Shown in pieces: positions 1-5,599 of a DNA stretch of 6,893 bases. A program made the translations under genes and the position numbers. The stretch is taken from the NCBI GenBank assembly GCA_018714665.1, contig DVNA01000082.1, forward strand, positions 1 to 6,893. The letters run 5' to 3'. This DNA comes from Candidatus Gallibacteroides avistercoris. GTDB taxonomy: Bacteria > Bacteroidota > Bacteroidia > Bacteroidales > CHK158-818. The notes under the pieces were generated by a model. That model was not told the origin of the DNA. It worked only from the letters and a program-made list of their open reading frames with translations, and did not search any database. Numbering within the stretch: position 1 is the stretch's first letter; each line of letters begins with the position of its first letter.

Positions 1-101
1 AAATACTTTATGATATTTTTTTCAAGATAAGAACAAAAAGGCAGACAATTTTGTAACAATGTCACCACAAAAATTCTTTTATAGTCGTATCTTTATATAT
101 T

Positions 102-455
102 ATGAAAACACTTAATATATACATTGGAAAAATCATCGCCCACATAATGGTCGAAAAAAAAATAACAAAGGCTGAACTTGCTAGAAGATTGAGCGTTAGG
201 CCTCAAAGCATAGATTATATGTTAAGTCGAAAAAGCATCGATACAGATACTCTATACAAAGTTTCGCAAGCATTGAATTATGACTTTGCTCAATTCTATA
301 CATTAAGCAAAAAACAGATAGATTTTGATACTCCGAAAAAAATTGAGAAAACGGTAAAGGCTCGATTAGTTGTAGAAATAGAACTTGACAACGACGATTT
401 ACAAAAATTAAATCTAAACAATAAATTGAATCATGTTTTGATGAATAAAGAATAA
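102..455 (+). CDS. Small helix-turn-helix (XRE/Cro-like) DNA-binding protein
   Basis: Predicted 117-residue cytoplasmic DNA-binding protein. Residues about 8-66 read as a five-helix XRE/Cro-type domain: KAELARRLSV (23-32) is the positioning helix and RPQSIDYMLSR (33-43) the recognition helix, followed by a SIDTDTLYKVSQALNYDF segment. This layout resembles small Bacteroidales HTH proteins that begin with an 'IxIGKxI' segment, here NIYIGKII at 5-12, which favours the ATG at 102 over the internal Met at 147. Residues 83-104 (TVKARLVVEIELDNDDLQKL) look like a beta-strand plus a short helix and may serve dimerisation or ligand contact. A TATCTTTA box at 88-95 resembles a Bacteroides -7 element, but it would make the transcript nearly leaderless and has no convincing -33 partner. 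No partner gene is adjacent, so the target is unknown. A toxin-less antitoxin or phage-type repressor cannot be excluded. Confidence 0.8.
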   Translation: MKTLNIYIGKIIAHIMVEKKITKAELARRLSVRPQSIDYMLSRKSIDTDTLYKVSQALNYDFAQFYTLSKKQIDFDTPKKIEKTVKARLVVEIELDNDDLQKLNLNNKLNHVLMNKE

Positions 456-516
456 TTAAACTTATCCCATCCGTACTAAAAAACAGCGTATATTATCAAG
501 CTTCAACTAATACCGT

Positions 517-550
517 TTGTTTACGAAAGCCTTTCTTCAAACAAGGATTT
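517..550 (+). terminator. Possible intrinsic terminator after the HTH gene
   Basis: TTGTTT (517-522) can pair with AAACAA (539-544). Inside it GAAA (525-528) pairs with TTTC (532-535) around a GCC loop. A short T-rich stretch follows. The stem is interrupted by an unpaired AC/TTC internal loop and is AT-rich, so this is only a plausible end for the transcript of the upstream HTH gene. Confidence 0.35.
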
Positions 551-629
551 TTATTCATTAACAGAGCATCTGATTTTTAGAAAAAAAAGCTCAAAGTGAC
601 AAACCCATAAACAAGTTTAAATGCCAACA

Positions 630-661
630 GTTGGACAATTCGCCGTTTTATTATAATTTCG
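630..661 (+). promoter_or_regulatory. Putative housekeeping-sigma promoter for the DUF1015 gene
   Basis: GTTG at 630-633 (consensus TTTG) and TAATTTCG at 654-661 (consensus TAnnTTTG, one mismatch) are separated by 20 bases, as expected for the Bacteroides -33/-7 promoter. Transcription would begin near 666-670, about 25 nt before the ATG at 694. The position also argues against an upstream TTG start at 631, which would lie inside the promoter. Confidence 0.5.
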
Positions 662-693
662 CCACTGGTCGAATTTTTAATTTACAACACAAA

Positions 694-1938
694 ATGGCAA
701 AAATAAAACCCTTTAAAGGCATTAGACCTCCACAAGCGCTGGTAGAACAGGTAGCATCTCGTCCGTACGATGTATTGAATTCAGAAGAAGCTCGGAATGA
801 AGCTGCCGGAAACGAAAAGTCGTTATACCACATCATAAAGCCTGAAATAGACTTTGCTCCCGGATTTGACGAACACGATCCGGCCGTATATGAAAAAGCC
901 GTCGAAAACTTTGAAAAATTTCAACAGAAGGGCTGGTTGATACAAGACCCCAAAGAGATGTATTATGTCTATGCTCAGACCATGAACGGGAGAACACAAT
1001 ACGGGCTGGTAGTCTGTGCCAATGTGGAGGATTACCTAAACGGCGTTATCAAAAAACATGAACTGACCCGTCGCGATAAGGAAGAAGACCGTATGAAACA
1101 CGTCAGGGTAAACAACGCCAACATAGAGCCCGTATTTTTTGCCTATCCCGATCATGCAGAATTGAACGCTATCGTATCAAAGATAACAGCACAACCGCCG
1201 GTATATGACTTTACGGCTCCCGATGGATTCGGCCATCATTTCTGGACGATAGAGAACGATGCCGACATCACCCGCATAACGGAACTCTTTGCCGATATAC
1301 CCTATTTATATATAGCCGACGGACATCACCGCACGGCCGCTGCGGCTTTGGTAGGAGCAGAAAAAGCCCAACAGAACCCTCACCACCAAGGAGATGAAGA
1401 GTACAACTATTTCTTGGCCGTATGTTTCCCGGCTTCGCAACTGAACATCATCGACTACAACCGGGTAGTAAAAGATTTGAATGGATTGAGCAACGAGGAA
1501 TTTTTATCACGCCTGTCCGAGAATTTCATCGTTGAAGAAAAAGGCAACGAAATTTACAAACCTCAACGCCTGCACAACTTTGCGCTCTACCTGAACAAAA
1601 AATGGTATTCGTTAACGGCCAAAGAGGGAACCTATGACGACAATGATCCGATTGGAGTATTGGATGTTACTATTTCATCAAATCTTATCTTAGACCAGAT
1701 ATTGGGAATAAAAGACCTGCGTTCAGACAAACGCATCGATTTCGTTGGCGGCATACGCGGATTACAAGAGTTAAGCCGACGGGTAGATAGCGGAGAGATG
1801 AAAGTTGCACTGGCATTATATCCCGTCTCGATGAAACAGTTGATGGACATCGCCGATACCGGAAACATCATGCCCCCCAAAACTACCTGGTTTGAACCCA
1901 AGCTACGCTCAGGGTTAATTATCCACAAACTCTCGTAA
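694..1938 (+). CDS. DUF1015 family protein (SerA/SerC-associated family), 414 aa
   Basis: Cytoplasmic protein of the DUF1015 family. It opens with MAKIKPFKGIRPP and RPYDVLNSEEAR, the usual N-terminus of the family. It carries a basic/acidic helix KKHELTRRDKEEDRMKH (about 120-136), the signature YIADGHHRTAAAA (about 206-218), and the C-terminal block PPKTTWFEPKLRSGL (about 394-408). Length is full for the family and no break is visible. An in-frame TTG at 631 would add 21 residues with no family match and would fall in the promoter, so the ATG at 694 is chosen. In many Bacteroidetes and Firmicutes this gene sits beside serA and serC, which suggests a role linked to serine, but those genes are not next to it here. 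The biochemical function is not settled. The DGHHR signature resembles ParB-fold proteins, some of which (SbnI, SerK) are free-serine kinases; that link is my inference. A strong hairpin follows 34 nt after the stop. Confidence 0.9.
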   Translation: MAKIKPFKGIRPPQALVEQVASRPYDVLNSEEARNEAAGNEKSLYHIIKPEIDFAPGFDEHDPAVYEKAVENFEKFQQKGWLIQDPKEMYYVYAQTMNGRTQYGLVVCANVEDYLNGVIKKHELTRRDKEEDRMKHVRVNNANIEPVFFAYPDHAELNAIVSKITAQPPVYDFTAPDGFGHHFWTIENDADITRITELFADIPYLYIADGHHRTAAAALVGAEKAQQNPHHQGDEEYNYFLAVCFPASQLNIIDYNRVVKDLNGLSNEEFLSRLSENFIVEEKGNEIYKPQRLHNFALYLNKKWYSLTAKEGTYDDNDPIGVLDVTISSNLILDQILGIKDLRSDKRIDFVGGIRGLQELSRRVDSGEMKVALALYPVSMKQLMDIADTGNIMPPKTTWFEPKLRSGLIIHKLS

Positions 1939-1972
1939 CATATTTATTTAACACAACTATCCCGGAAAAATG

Positions 1973-2019
1973 AATAAAGTAGATGCAGCGTCCGTAACAA
2001 CGACTGCATCTACTTTATT
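1973..2019 (+). terminator. 16-bp perfect hairpin: DUF1015 terminator or sigma-gene leader element
   Basis: The arm AATAAAGTAGATGCAG (1973-1988) is followed after 15 bases by its exact reverse complement (2004-2019). Three further pairs (CGT 1989-1991 with ACG 2000-2002) form if A2003 bulges. The A-rich 5' flank (GGAAAAATG) and the T-rich 3' arm (CTTTATTAG) are terminator-like, and it lies 34 nt after the DUF1015 stop codon. There is no clean T-tract after the stem, so it may instead attenuate readthrough into, or sit in the 5' leader of, the sigma-factor gene that starts 22 nt downstream. Confidence 0.6.
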
Positions 2020-2041
2020 AGCCGGACTGACAAACACGCGG

Positions 2042-2566
2042 ATGAACGAAATACAACTGATAAACGGTTGTAAAAGGAATGAGGGAAAGTCCCAGAAAAC
2101 CCTTTATGATCTGTACGCGCGAAAAATGATGGCGGTATGTATGCGTTATGTTAACCGCCGAGAAGTCGCCGAAGATATCTTGCAAGAGGGATTTATAAAG
2201 GTATTTACCTCTATCGGAACCTATAATTTTTCCGGTTCGTTCGAAGGGTGGATACGTCGTATCTTTGTCAATACGGCATTGGAGTATTTACGAAAAAACG
2301 ATGTCCTACGTGAGACTGTCGGTCTGGAAGACCCGGGCATATTTACCGAAGCAGACCCTTCGGCTATCGATCGGCTATCGGCAAACGAATTGATAGAGAT
2401 AATTGCGCAACTGCCGACAGGATTCCGTACGGTATTCAATATGTTTGCCATAGAGGGATACTCACACAAGGAAATTGCCGAGACACTGGGAATAACCGAA
2501 AGTACCTCCCGGTCGCAATTTACCCGAGCAAAGAAATTATTGCAAAAAAAATTGAGCCAATTATAA
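2042..2566 (+). CDS. ECF-type RNA polymerase sigma factor (Das-like), 174 aa
   Basis: Extracytoplasmic-function sigma factor that would direct RNA polymerase to envelope-response promoters. Counting from the ATG at 2042, region 2 covers about residues 18-85: LYDLYARKMMAVCMRYV, then the core-binding EDILQEGFIKVF and the -10 contact region FEGWIRRIFVNTALEYLRK. Region 4 covers about 115-172: IAQLPTGFRTVFNMFAIEGYSHKEIAETLGITESTSRSQFTRAKKLL, with the HTH at HKEIAETLGI/TESTSRSQFTRAK. There is no region 1 or region 3, as usual for ECF factors. An in-frame ATG at 1970 is rejected because the extra 24 residues are encoded by a perfect hairpin and match nothing in the family, whereas MNEIQLINGC is a typical ECF start. 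The stop is 11 nt from the start of the downstream anti-sigma gene, so the two are almost certainly co-transcribed. Its nature as the cognate (Das-type) partner of that gene is inferred from the pairing. Confidence 0.93.
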   Translation: MNEIQLINGCKRNEGKSQKTLYDLYARKMMAVCMRYVNRREVAEDILQEGFIKVFTSIGTYNFSGSFEGWIRRIFVNTALEYLRKNDVLRETVGLEDPGIFTEADPSAIDRLSANELIEIIAQLPTGFRTVFNMFAIEGYSHKEIAETLGITESTSRSQFTRAKKLLQKKLSQL

Positions 2567-2577
2567 CGTTACAAAAA

Positions 2578-3861
2578 ATGGAGAATGATCATTTTGAACG
2601 GCAAATAAAGGCAAAACTCGACTGTTGGGAAGTCGATCCACCTGCGGATATGTGGAACCGCATACAAAAAGAGCTTCCCACAGCAAATACTCCCTCCAAA
2701 CAGGCTATCATATACAGATATGCGTTCTGGGGGGCAGCAGCGGCTATGCTTGCAGGAATTATTCTCTGGGTTACCAAACCCTCGGAGGTTCTTATTCCAG
2801 AGTCAACAAAAACATTTACACAAAACAGTCCGACCCATGTTCTTCCTTATTCGACAACAAGTAAAGAACAAACAACCAATTTTTCTCCTCATACGGCTAT
2901 TGCAGAAATACAAACTCCTAAAAGAAGAGATAGACAGACACCGTCTTCCTCAACATCAAAAATAGTCTCTTCTGCCTCCATTTCACCCAATCAAGGGGAA
3001 TTTTATTCAGCATCATTTGACAACAAAGAGACGGTACCGGCATCTTCTACCCGCTCGATATCCAGGTCCCAAATAGGCAATAACAGAGCTCATGTCAATA
3101 CTTATTCGTCAAACTACTTTATCAACGAGAATGACCTCGGAGACAGCTATTATGAATATGAAGAAATTCCCCTATACAGGAAAAGAAGTTCTGGTGAATA
3201 TTCCATTGGTATCATGGCAGTAAACCCCGTAACCAAAAACAGCACAACAACCAACCGACACAGTGCATTGACAAAGTCCATCCCGTTCACGGCATCGTTC
3301 TTGTCAGCAAACAACCCGAACAAAGAAGATTTGGAATGGAGCCACAACGTACCTCTGACATTCGGCATCACGGTTGAAAAACGGATTTCCCAATCCATCG
3401 GGATAGAAACCGGTATCACATACAGTTTCTTAAAATCGACATATAAAAACACAAACCGTTCCCGATACGGAAATCAGGAACTACACTATATCGGAATACC
3501 CGTAACCGGCATTTATCGGTTTGCCCGATGGAACAATTTCTCGTTCTATTCGGCCATTGGCGGAAAAGTGGATTTTAACATTGCCGGAAACCGTACTGAC
3601 CGGGTAAATGCGAATTATGAAGGATTCCGTTTTCAAGGAGATATAGAAGCAAACACGACCAAATCCATTCGGGACTCCAAAGCCCAATTTTCTCTGACGT
3701 GCAAAATAGGTGCAGCATATGCATTTGTCGATTACCTCGAAATGTATGCAGAACCGGGATTAGCCTATTTTTTTAACAACGGAAATTCCGAGATACAAAA
3801 TATGTGGAAAGACAAACCTCTTAATTTTGCTTTACAAGTTGGACTAAGAACTAATTTTTAA
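2578..3861 (+). CDS. Dual membrane-spanning anti-sigma factor (Dma-like) with C-terminal outer-membrane beta-barrel
   Basis: Predicted 427-residue protein that would span both membranes. Residues 1-46 are a soluble N-terminus (FERQIKAKLDCWEVDPPADMWNRIQKEL) expected to bind the sigma factor in the cytoplasm. It has no zinc-binding HxxxCxxC, so it is not a ZAS-type anti-sigma domain. Residues 48-66 (YAFWGAAAAMLAGIILWVT) form the only TM helix, followed by KPSE. Residues about 67-205 are low-complexity, rich in Ser, Thr, Asn and Pro, and look disordered, which suits a periplasm-crossing tether. Residues about 208-427 show alternating beta-strands typical of the small porin/OMP_b-brl family (VPLTFGITVEKRI, YIGIPVTGIYRF, FSFYSAIGGKVDFNIAG, LNFALQVGLRTNF) and end in the terminal Phe used for barrel assembly. 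There is no cleavable signal peptide. This architecture was described as Dma in Bacteroides thetaiotaomicron, where Dma1 controls vesiculation; membership here is inferred from domain order and the adjacent sigma gene. Confidence 0.88.
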   Translation: MENDHFERQIKAKLDCWEVDPPADMWNRIQKELPTANTPSKQAIIYRYAFWGAAAAMLAGIILWVTKPSEVLIPESTKTFTQNSPTHVLPYSTTSKEQTTNFSPHTAIAEIQTPKRRDRQTPSSSTSKIVSSASISPNQGEFYSASFDNKETVPASSTRSISRSQIGNNRAHVNTYSSNYFINENDLGDSYYEYEEIPLYRKRSSGEYSIGIMAVNPVTKNSTTTNRHSALTKSIPFTASFLSANNPNKEDLEWSHNVPLTFGITVEKRISQSIGIETGITYSFLKSTYKNTNRSRYGNQELHYIGIPVTGIYRFARWNNFSFYSAIGGKVDFNIAGNRTDRVNANYEGFRFQGDIEANTTKSIRDSKAQFSLTCKIGAAYAFVDYLEMYAEPGLAYFFNNGNSEIQNMWKDKPLNFALQVGLRTNF

Positions 3862-3868
3862 CACTAAG

Positions 3869-3909
3869 AGATGCAGCGAATAGTATTATTTTCGTATCAT
3901 TGTAACATA
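3869..3909 (+). promoter_or_regulatory. Candidate regulatory region before the NigD-like gene
   Basis: The 88-nt gap between the barrel gene and the lipoprotein gene contains AGATGCAGCG (3869-3878) and GTAACATA (3902-3909). Both strings also occur upstream of the sigma gene (1981-1990 and 1935-1942), although in the opposite order. A TATTTTCG at 3887-3894 resembles a -7 box with one mismatch but has no clear -33 partner. The gap could hold a promoter read by the local ECF factor; this is not demonstrated. Confidence 0.3.
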
Positions 3910-3949
3910 GAATCATAAAACGAACAATACAAAAACAACTTATTGCCTT

Positions 3950-4672
3950 ATGAAAATATTGAAAAAACTGTTTTTACCTTTATCTTTATTTTGTTTTCTT
4001 ATTGCTTTTAGTAGCTGTAATAAAGAAGACAATGAAATAGAATTCGTCGGATTCGGCACAGTTGAAAACTACGGAACAGTCATTAACATAGACGTAAAAG
4101 AGGGTGAAGAGCCTTTGTATTTACGCGGAACCATGTTAAACAGTATGTTGTTAAGCGACGGACAACGCGTTTTTGTTTACGGTACAATAGACAAAGACAA
4201 CCAAACAGAAGACAACAAAGCCATGTTGACGAACTTCATTATGATAAATCCATTCCCGACATTAAGTCTAAATTCTGCTTCCAGCGTCTTTCAAAGTGAA
4301 CAATTCCTGACCGTCTATGAACCGTGGGTAACATACAACGATGCAGGAAACGACATTATTACCATTCATTGCGAAGCATTATTAGAAAACAACGAAAATT
4401 TCACTTATTTTGTAAAAGCCTCGCAAGCGGCGCCTTATAATGAAGGCGATTCTGAACTCAACATCAATTTCATGCTGGAAATAGAATCAGAGGTGAACGA
4501 AGGATACAGAAGTCCTATATTCCGCTCCATTGAGCTACCTTTCGGAGCCAACAATAATCCGGGTAAACCAATCAACATAAAAATCAAATGCAATACCCAA
4601 TCTGCTCCCGACTGCTCAAATTACGATGGAGTAAACGACATCATTACTATAACATACAACCGAGAAAAATAA
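3950..4672 (+). CDS. NigD-like outer-membrane lipoprotein, 240 aa
   Basis: Residues 1-22 (KKLFLPLSLFCFLIAFSS) are a lipoprotein signal peptide with the lipid-anchored Cys at 23. The residues after it, NKEDNEIE, are strongly acidic, like the lipoprotein export signal that sends Bacteroidetes lipoproteins to the cell surface. Residues about 33-95 (GTVENYGTVINID, LYLRGTMLNSMLLSDGQRVFVYGTID) look like the NigD N-terminal small beta domain. Residues about 118-238 fit its C-terminal beta-sandwich (NDIITIHCEALLENNENFTYFVKA, EVNEGYRSPIFRSIELPFG, INIKIKC), with a possible disulfide between Cys214 and Cys222. The family has no known enzyme activity. In Bacteroides thetaiotaomicron the member NigD1 mediates the vesiculation effect of losing Dma1, which makes its place directly behind a Das/Dma-like pair meaningful. 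It may be co-transcribed or have its own promoter in the 88-nt gap. Two terminator-like hairpins follow. Confidence 0.85.
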   Translation: MKILKKLFLPLSLFCFLIAFSSCNKEDNEIEFVGFGTVENYGTVINIDVKEGEEPLYLRGTMLNSMLLSDGQRVFVYGTIDKDNQTEDNKAMLTNFIMINPFPTLSLNSASSVFQSEQFLTVYEPWVTYNDAGNDIITIHCEALLENNENFTYFVKASQAAPYNEGDSELNINFMLEIESEVNEGYRSPIFRSIELPFGANNNPGKPINIKIKCNTQSAPDCSNYDGVNDIITITYNREK

Positions 4673-4691
4673 AATAAATAGGAAAAATAAA

Positions 4692-4725
4692 AAAAAGACC
4701 AGCTCCTCCCAGGAGAGTCTTTAAA
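4692..4725 (+). terminator. Intrinsic terminator after the NigD-like gene
   Basis: AAAGAC (4694-4699) pairs with GTCTTT (4717-4722). Nested inside, CTCCT (4703-4707) pairs with AGGAG (4711-4715) around CCC. An eight-A run leads into the stem, giving a short T-tract on the + strand and a long one on the - strand. It could therefore work in both directions and be stronger on the - strand. It lies 20 nt after the stop codon of the lipoprotein gene. Confidence 0.7.
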
Positions 4726-4728
4726 CAA

Positions 4729-4788
4729 AAAGTTCGGAAAAAGTTGCGTTACCAGATCGTTACCGTGACGGCTTCCGAACTTTGTTTT
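4729..4788 (+). terminator. Second terminator-like hairpin with an 11-bp stem
   Basis: AAAGTTCGGAA (4729-4739) is perfectly complementary to TTCCGAACTTT (4773-4783), followed by GTTTT. The A-rich 5' and T-rich 3' flanks allow bidirectional termination. The 33-nt loop is long for a terminator and contains CGTTACC twice (4747-4753 and 4758-4764) plus a small CCG/CGG hairpin, so the element may have an additional role. Confidence 0.6.
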
Positions 4789-4832
4789 CAACAACCGGTT
4801 TATCAACATCCTGTATCAGATCACAACAATAG

Positions 4833-4874
4833 ATCACTCTAAAAACTTTATGGTTAATACGCTTTTAGAGTGAT
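4833..4874. repeat. 12-bp perfect inverted repeat abutting the recombinase relic
   Basis: ATCACTCTAAAA (4833-4844) is matched exactly by TTTTAGAGTGAT (4863-4874) across an 18-nt loop. No T-tract follows, so it is not a typical terminator. The right arm ends on the first two bases of the ATG of the recombinase remnant. This position suits an operator or leader hairpin of that gene, or a recombination site; both are inferences. Confidence 0.55.
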
Positions 4875-5125
4875 GGCAAGAAGCTCCTTACAAAGTGCTA
4901 TTCTATCTGAAACAGCCAGCTGAACAAAACGAGAAAATTCCCATTATGGGACACATTATCATCAACAGAATCATCTCTTACAGTTTTGTTGCAAATGATT
5001 TGTCGCACTCCGATTGGGGAGACACCAAAGCCAAATCAATCGGCTTCTTGGCGTATATGATATTTTGTCCGCAAACAATCTACGGACAGCATTTAAAAGC
5101 GAGATATTACGCAAAGGAAAAGTAA
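4873..5125 (+). pseudogene. Decayed N-terminal fragment of a tyrosine recombinase (integrase)
   Basis: ATG at 4873 opens MARSSL, and one base later in frame the sequence continues KVLFYLKQPAEQNEKIPIMGHIIINRIISYSF..WGDTKAKSIG. Joined, this reads like the arm-type DNA-binding domain at the start of Bacteroidetes phage-integrase-family recombinases, which typically read MARSTFKVLFYLK..G..PIMGRITVNG....FS....WDTKAGR. Removing one base around 4888-4891 restores the frame. The frame starting with GTG at 4895 stays open to 5125, but after KSIG (about 5043) it no longer resembles the family. Another frame at 5056-5103 gives YDILSANNLRTAFKSE, loosely like the later 'VTAxxLRNAFLG' stretch, which would imply an internal deletion. 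No core-binding or catalytic R..H..R..Y part is present. I am confident of the domain type by eye but have run no alignment. It may be a relic of a mobile element or of a DNA-inversion enzyme. Confidence 0.6.
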
Positions 5126-5350
5126 CTCATTCTTACTGAAACAGACAAAGTAGTTTCGGAACGTTGTCATGGAATAGAAGCAATTATCTATATATGTTTC
5201 CGGGGACATCCAGGGCCAACTCTTTCCGGAAATGAATCTTGCATACTTTGAATAAGTGCAACAACAAAAGTCATTTCAATAATCCCGTAAAGTTTCTGGT
5301 GTGCCCCAAATAGAGAAAAGATATTAAGTATAATAAAAAAGCAAAAATTT
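5126..5350. other. Gene-free stretch after the recombinase relic
   Basis: I find no reading frame of recognisable family on either strand. Local structure is limited to TTTCCGG at 5200-5206 and again at 5223-5229, the second within the palindrome TTTCCGGAAA. The stretch probably continues the degraded recombinase or mobile-element DNA, but no conserved motif supports that directly. Confidence 0.4.
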
Positions 5351-5383
5351 ATTGTTTTTATATCTAAATTAATTGTATATTTG
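5351..5383 (+). promoter_or_regulatory. Near-consensus promoter upstream of the fimbria-type gene
   Basis: TATATTTG at 5376-5383 is a perfect TAnnTTTG -7 box. ATTG at 5351-5354 is an acceptable -33 element at a 21-base spacing, in very AT-rich DNA. It is the best promoter in the window. Transcription would start near 5388-5392, leaving a leader of about 315 nt before the next start codon at 5707. Confidence 0.65.
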
Positions 5384-5468
5384 CGACGTAATTCATATTT
5401 AATAGCGCATTGATATAATGTCGTAAATATCTAATCAGATGAAAATTTAAGATATTTTAGTTTTTTAC

Positions 5469-5540
5469 TGGTTAACCAAGACCTCAAAAACAAATAAAAG
5501 AATGACTCACGTTATTAAATACGGCTTAACCAAAGGTTAA
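5469..5540. repeat. Cluster of TTAACC / GGTTAA half-sites
   Basis: The palindrome TGGTTAACCA sits at 5469-5478, and TTAACC-AAA-GGTTAA at 5526-5540. Four half-sites of one 6-mer thus lie within 72 bases, with the two units about 54 bases (roughly five helical turns) apart. This arrangement suits a dimeric regulator, but the factor is unknown and the motif is AT-rich. Confidence 0.45.
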
Positions 5541-5599
5541 ATTATTATTATAAATTAAGTGCTTATTATCATATAGTTACAACAGTTATTTACAGATTG

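Noticed and set aside
50..95. TTTG (50-53) with TATCTTTA (88-95) as promoter of the HTH gene
   Set aside because: The spacing of 34 bases is far from the usual 19-21, so only the -7-like box is mentioned as weak evidence.
631..693. TTG-initiated 21-residue extension of the DUF1015 protein
   Set aside because: It overlaps the predicted -33/-7 promoter elements and the family begins with MAKIKPFKGIRPP.
1970..2041. 24-residue N-terminal extension of the sigma factor
   Set aside because: It is encoded by the perfect hairpin and has no ECF-like residues; MNEIQLINGC at 2042 is a typical start.
2625..2965. Two overlapping + strand frames inside the anti-sigma gene
   Set aside because: They lie wholly inside the well-supported barrel protein gene in other frames and show no domain or signal.
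4621..4809. Minus-strand frame across the NigD stop and the terminators
   Set aside because: It reads through both terminator hairpins and the coding end of the lipoprotein gene; its Phe/Tyr-rich stretch comes from A-rich terminator DNA.
4895..5125. Intact 76-residue gene starting with GTG
   Set aside because: The start is internal to the recombinase similarity, which begins in another frame at 4873, and the last ~30 residues match nothing; a pseudogene explains it better.
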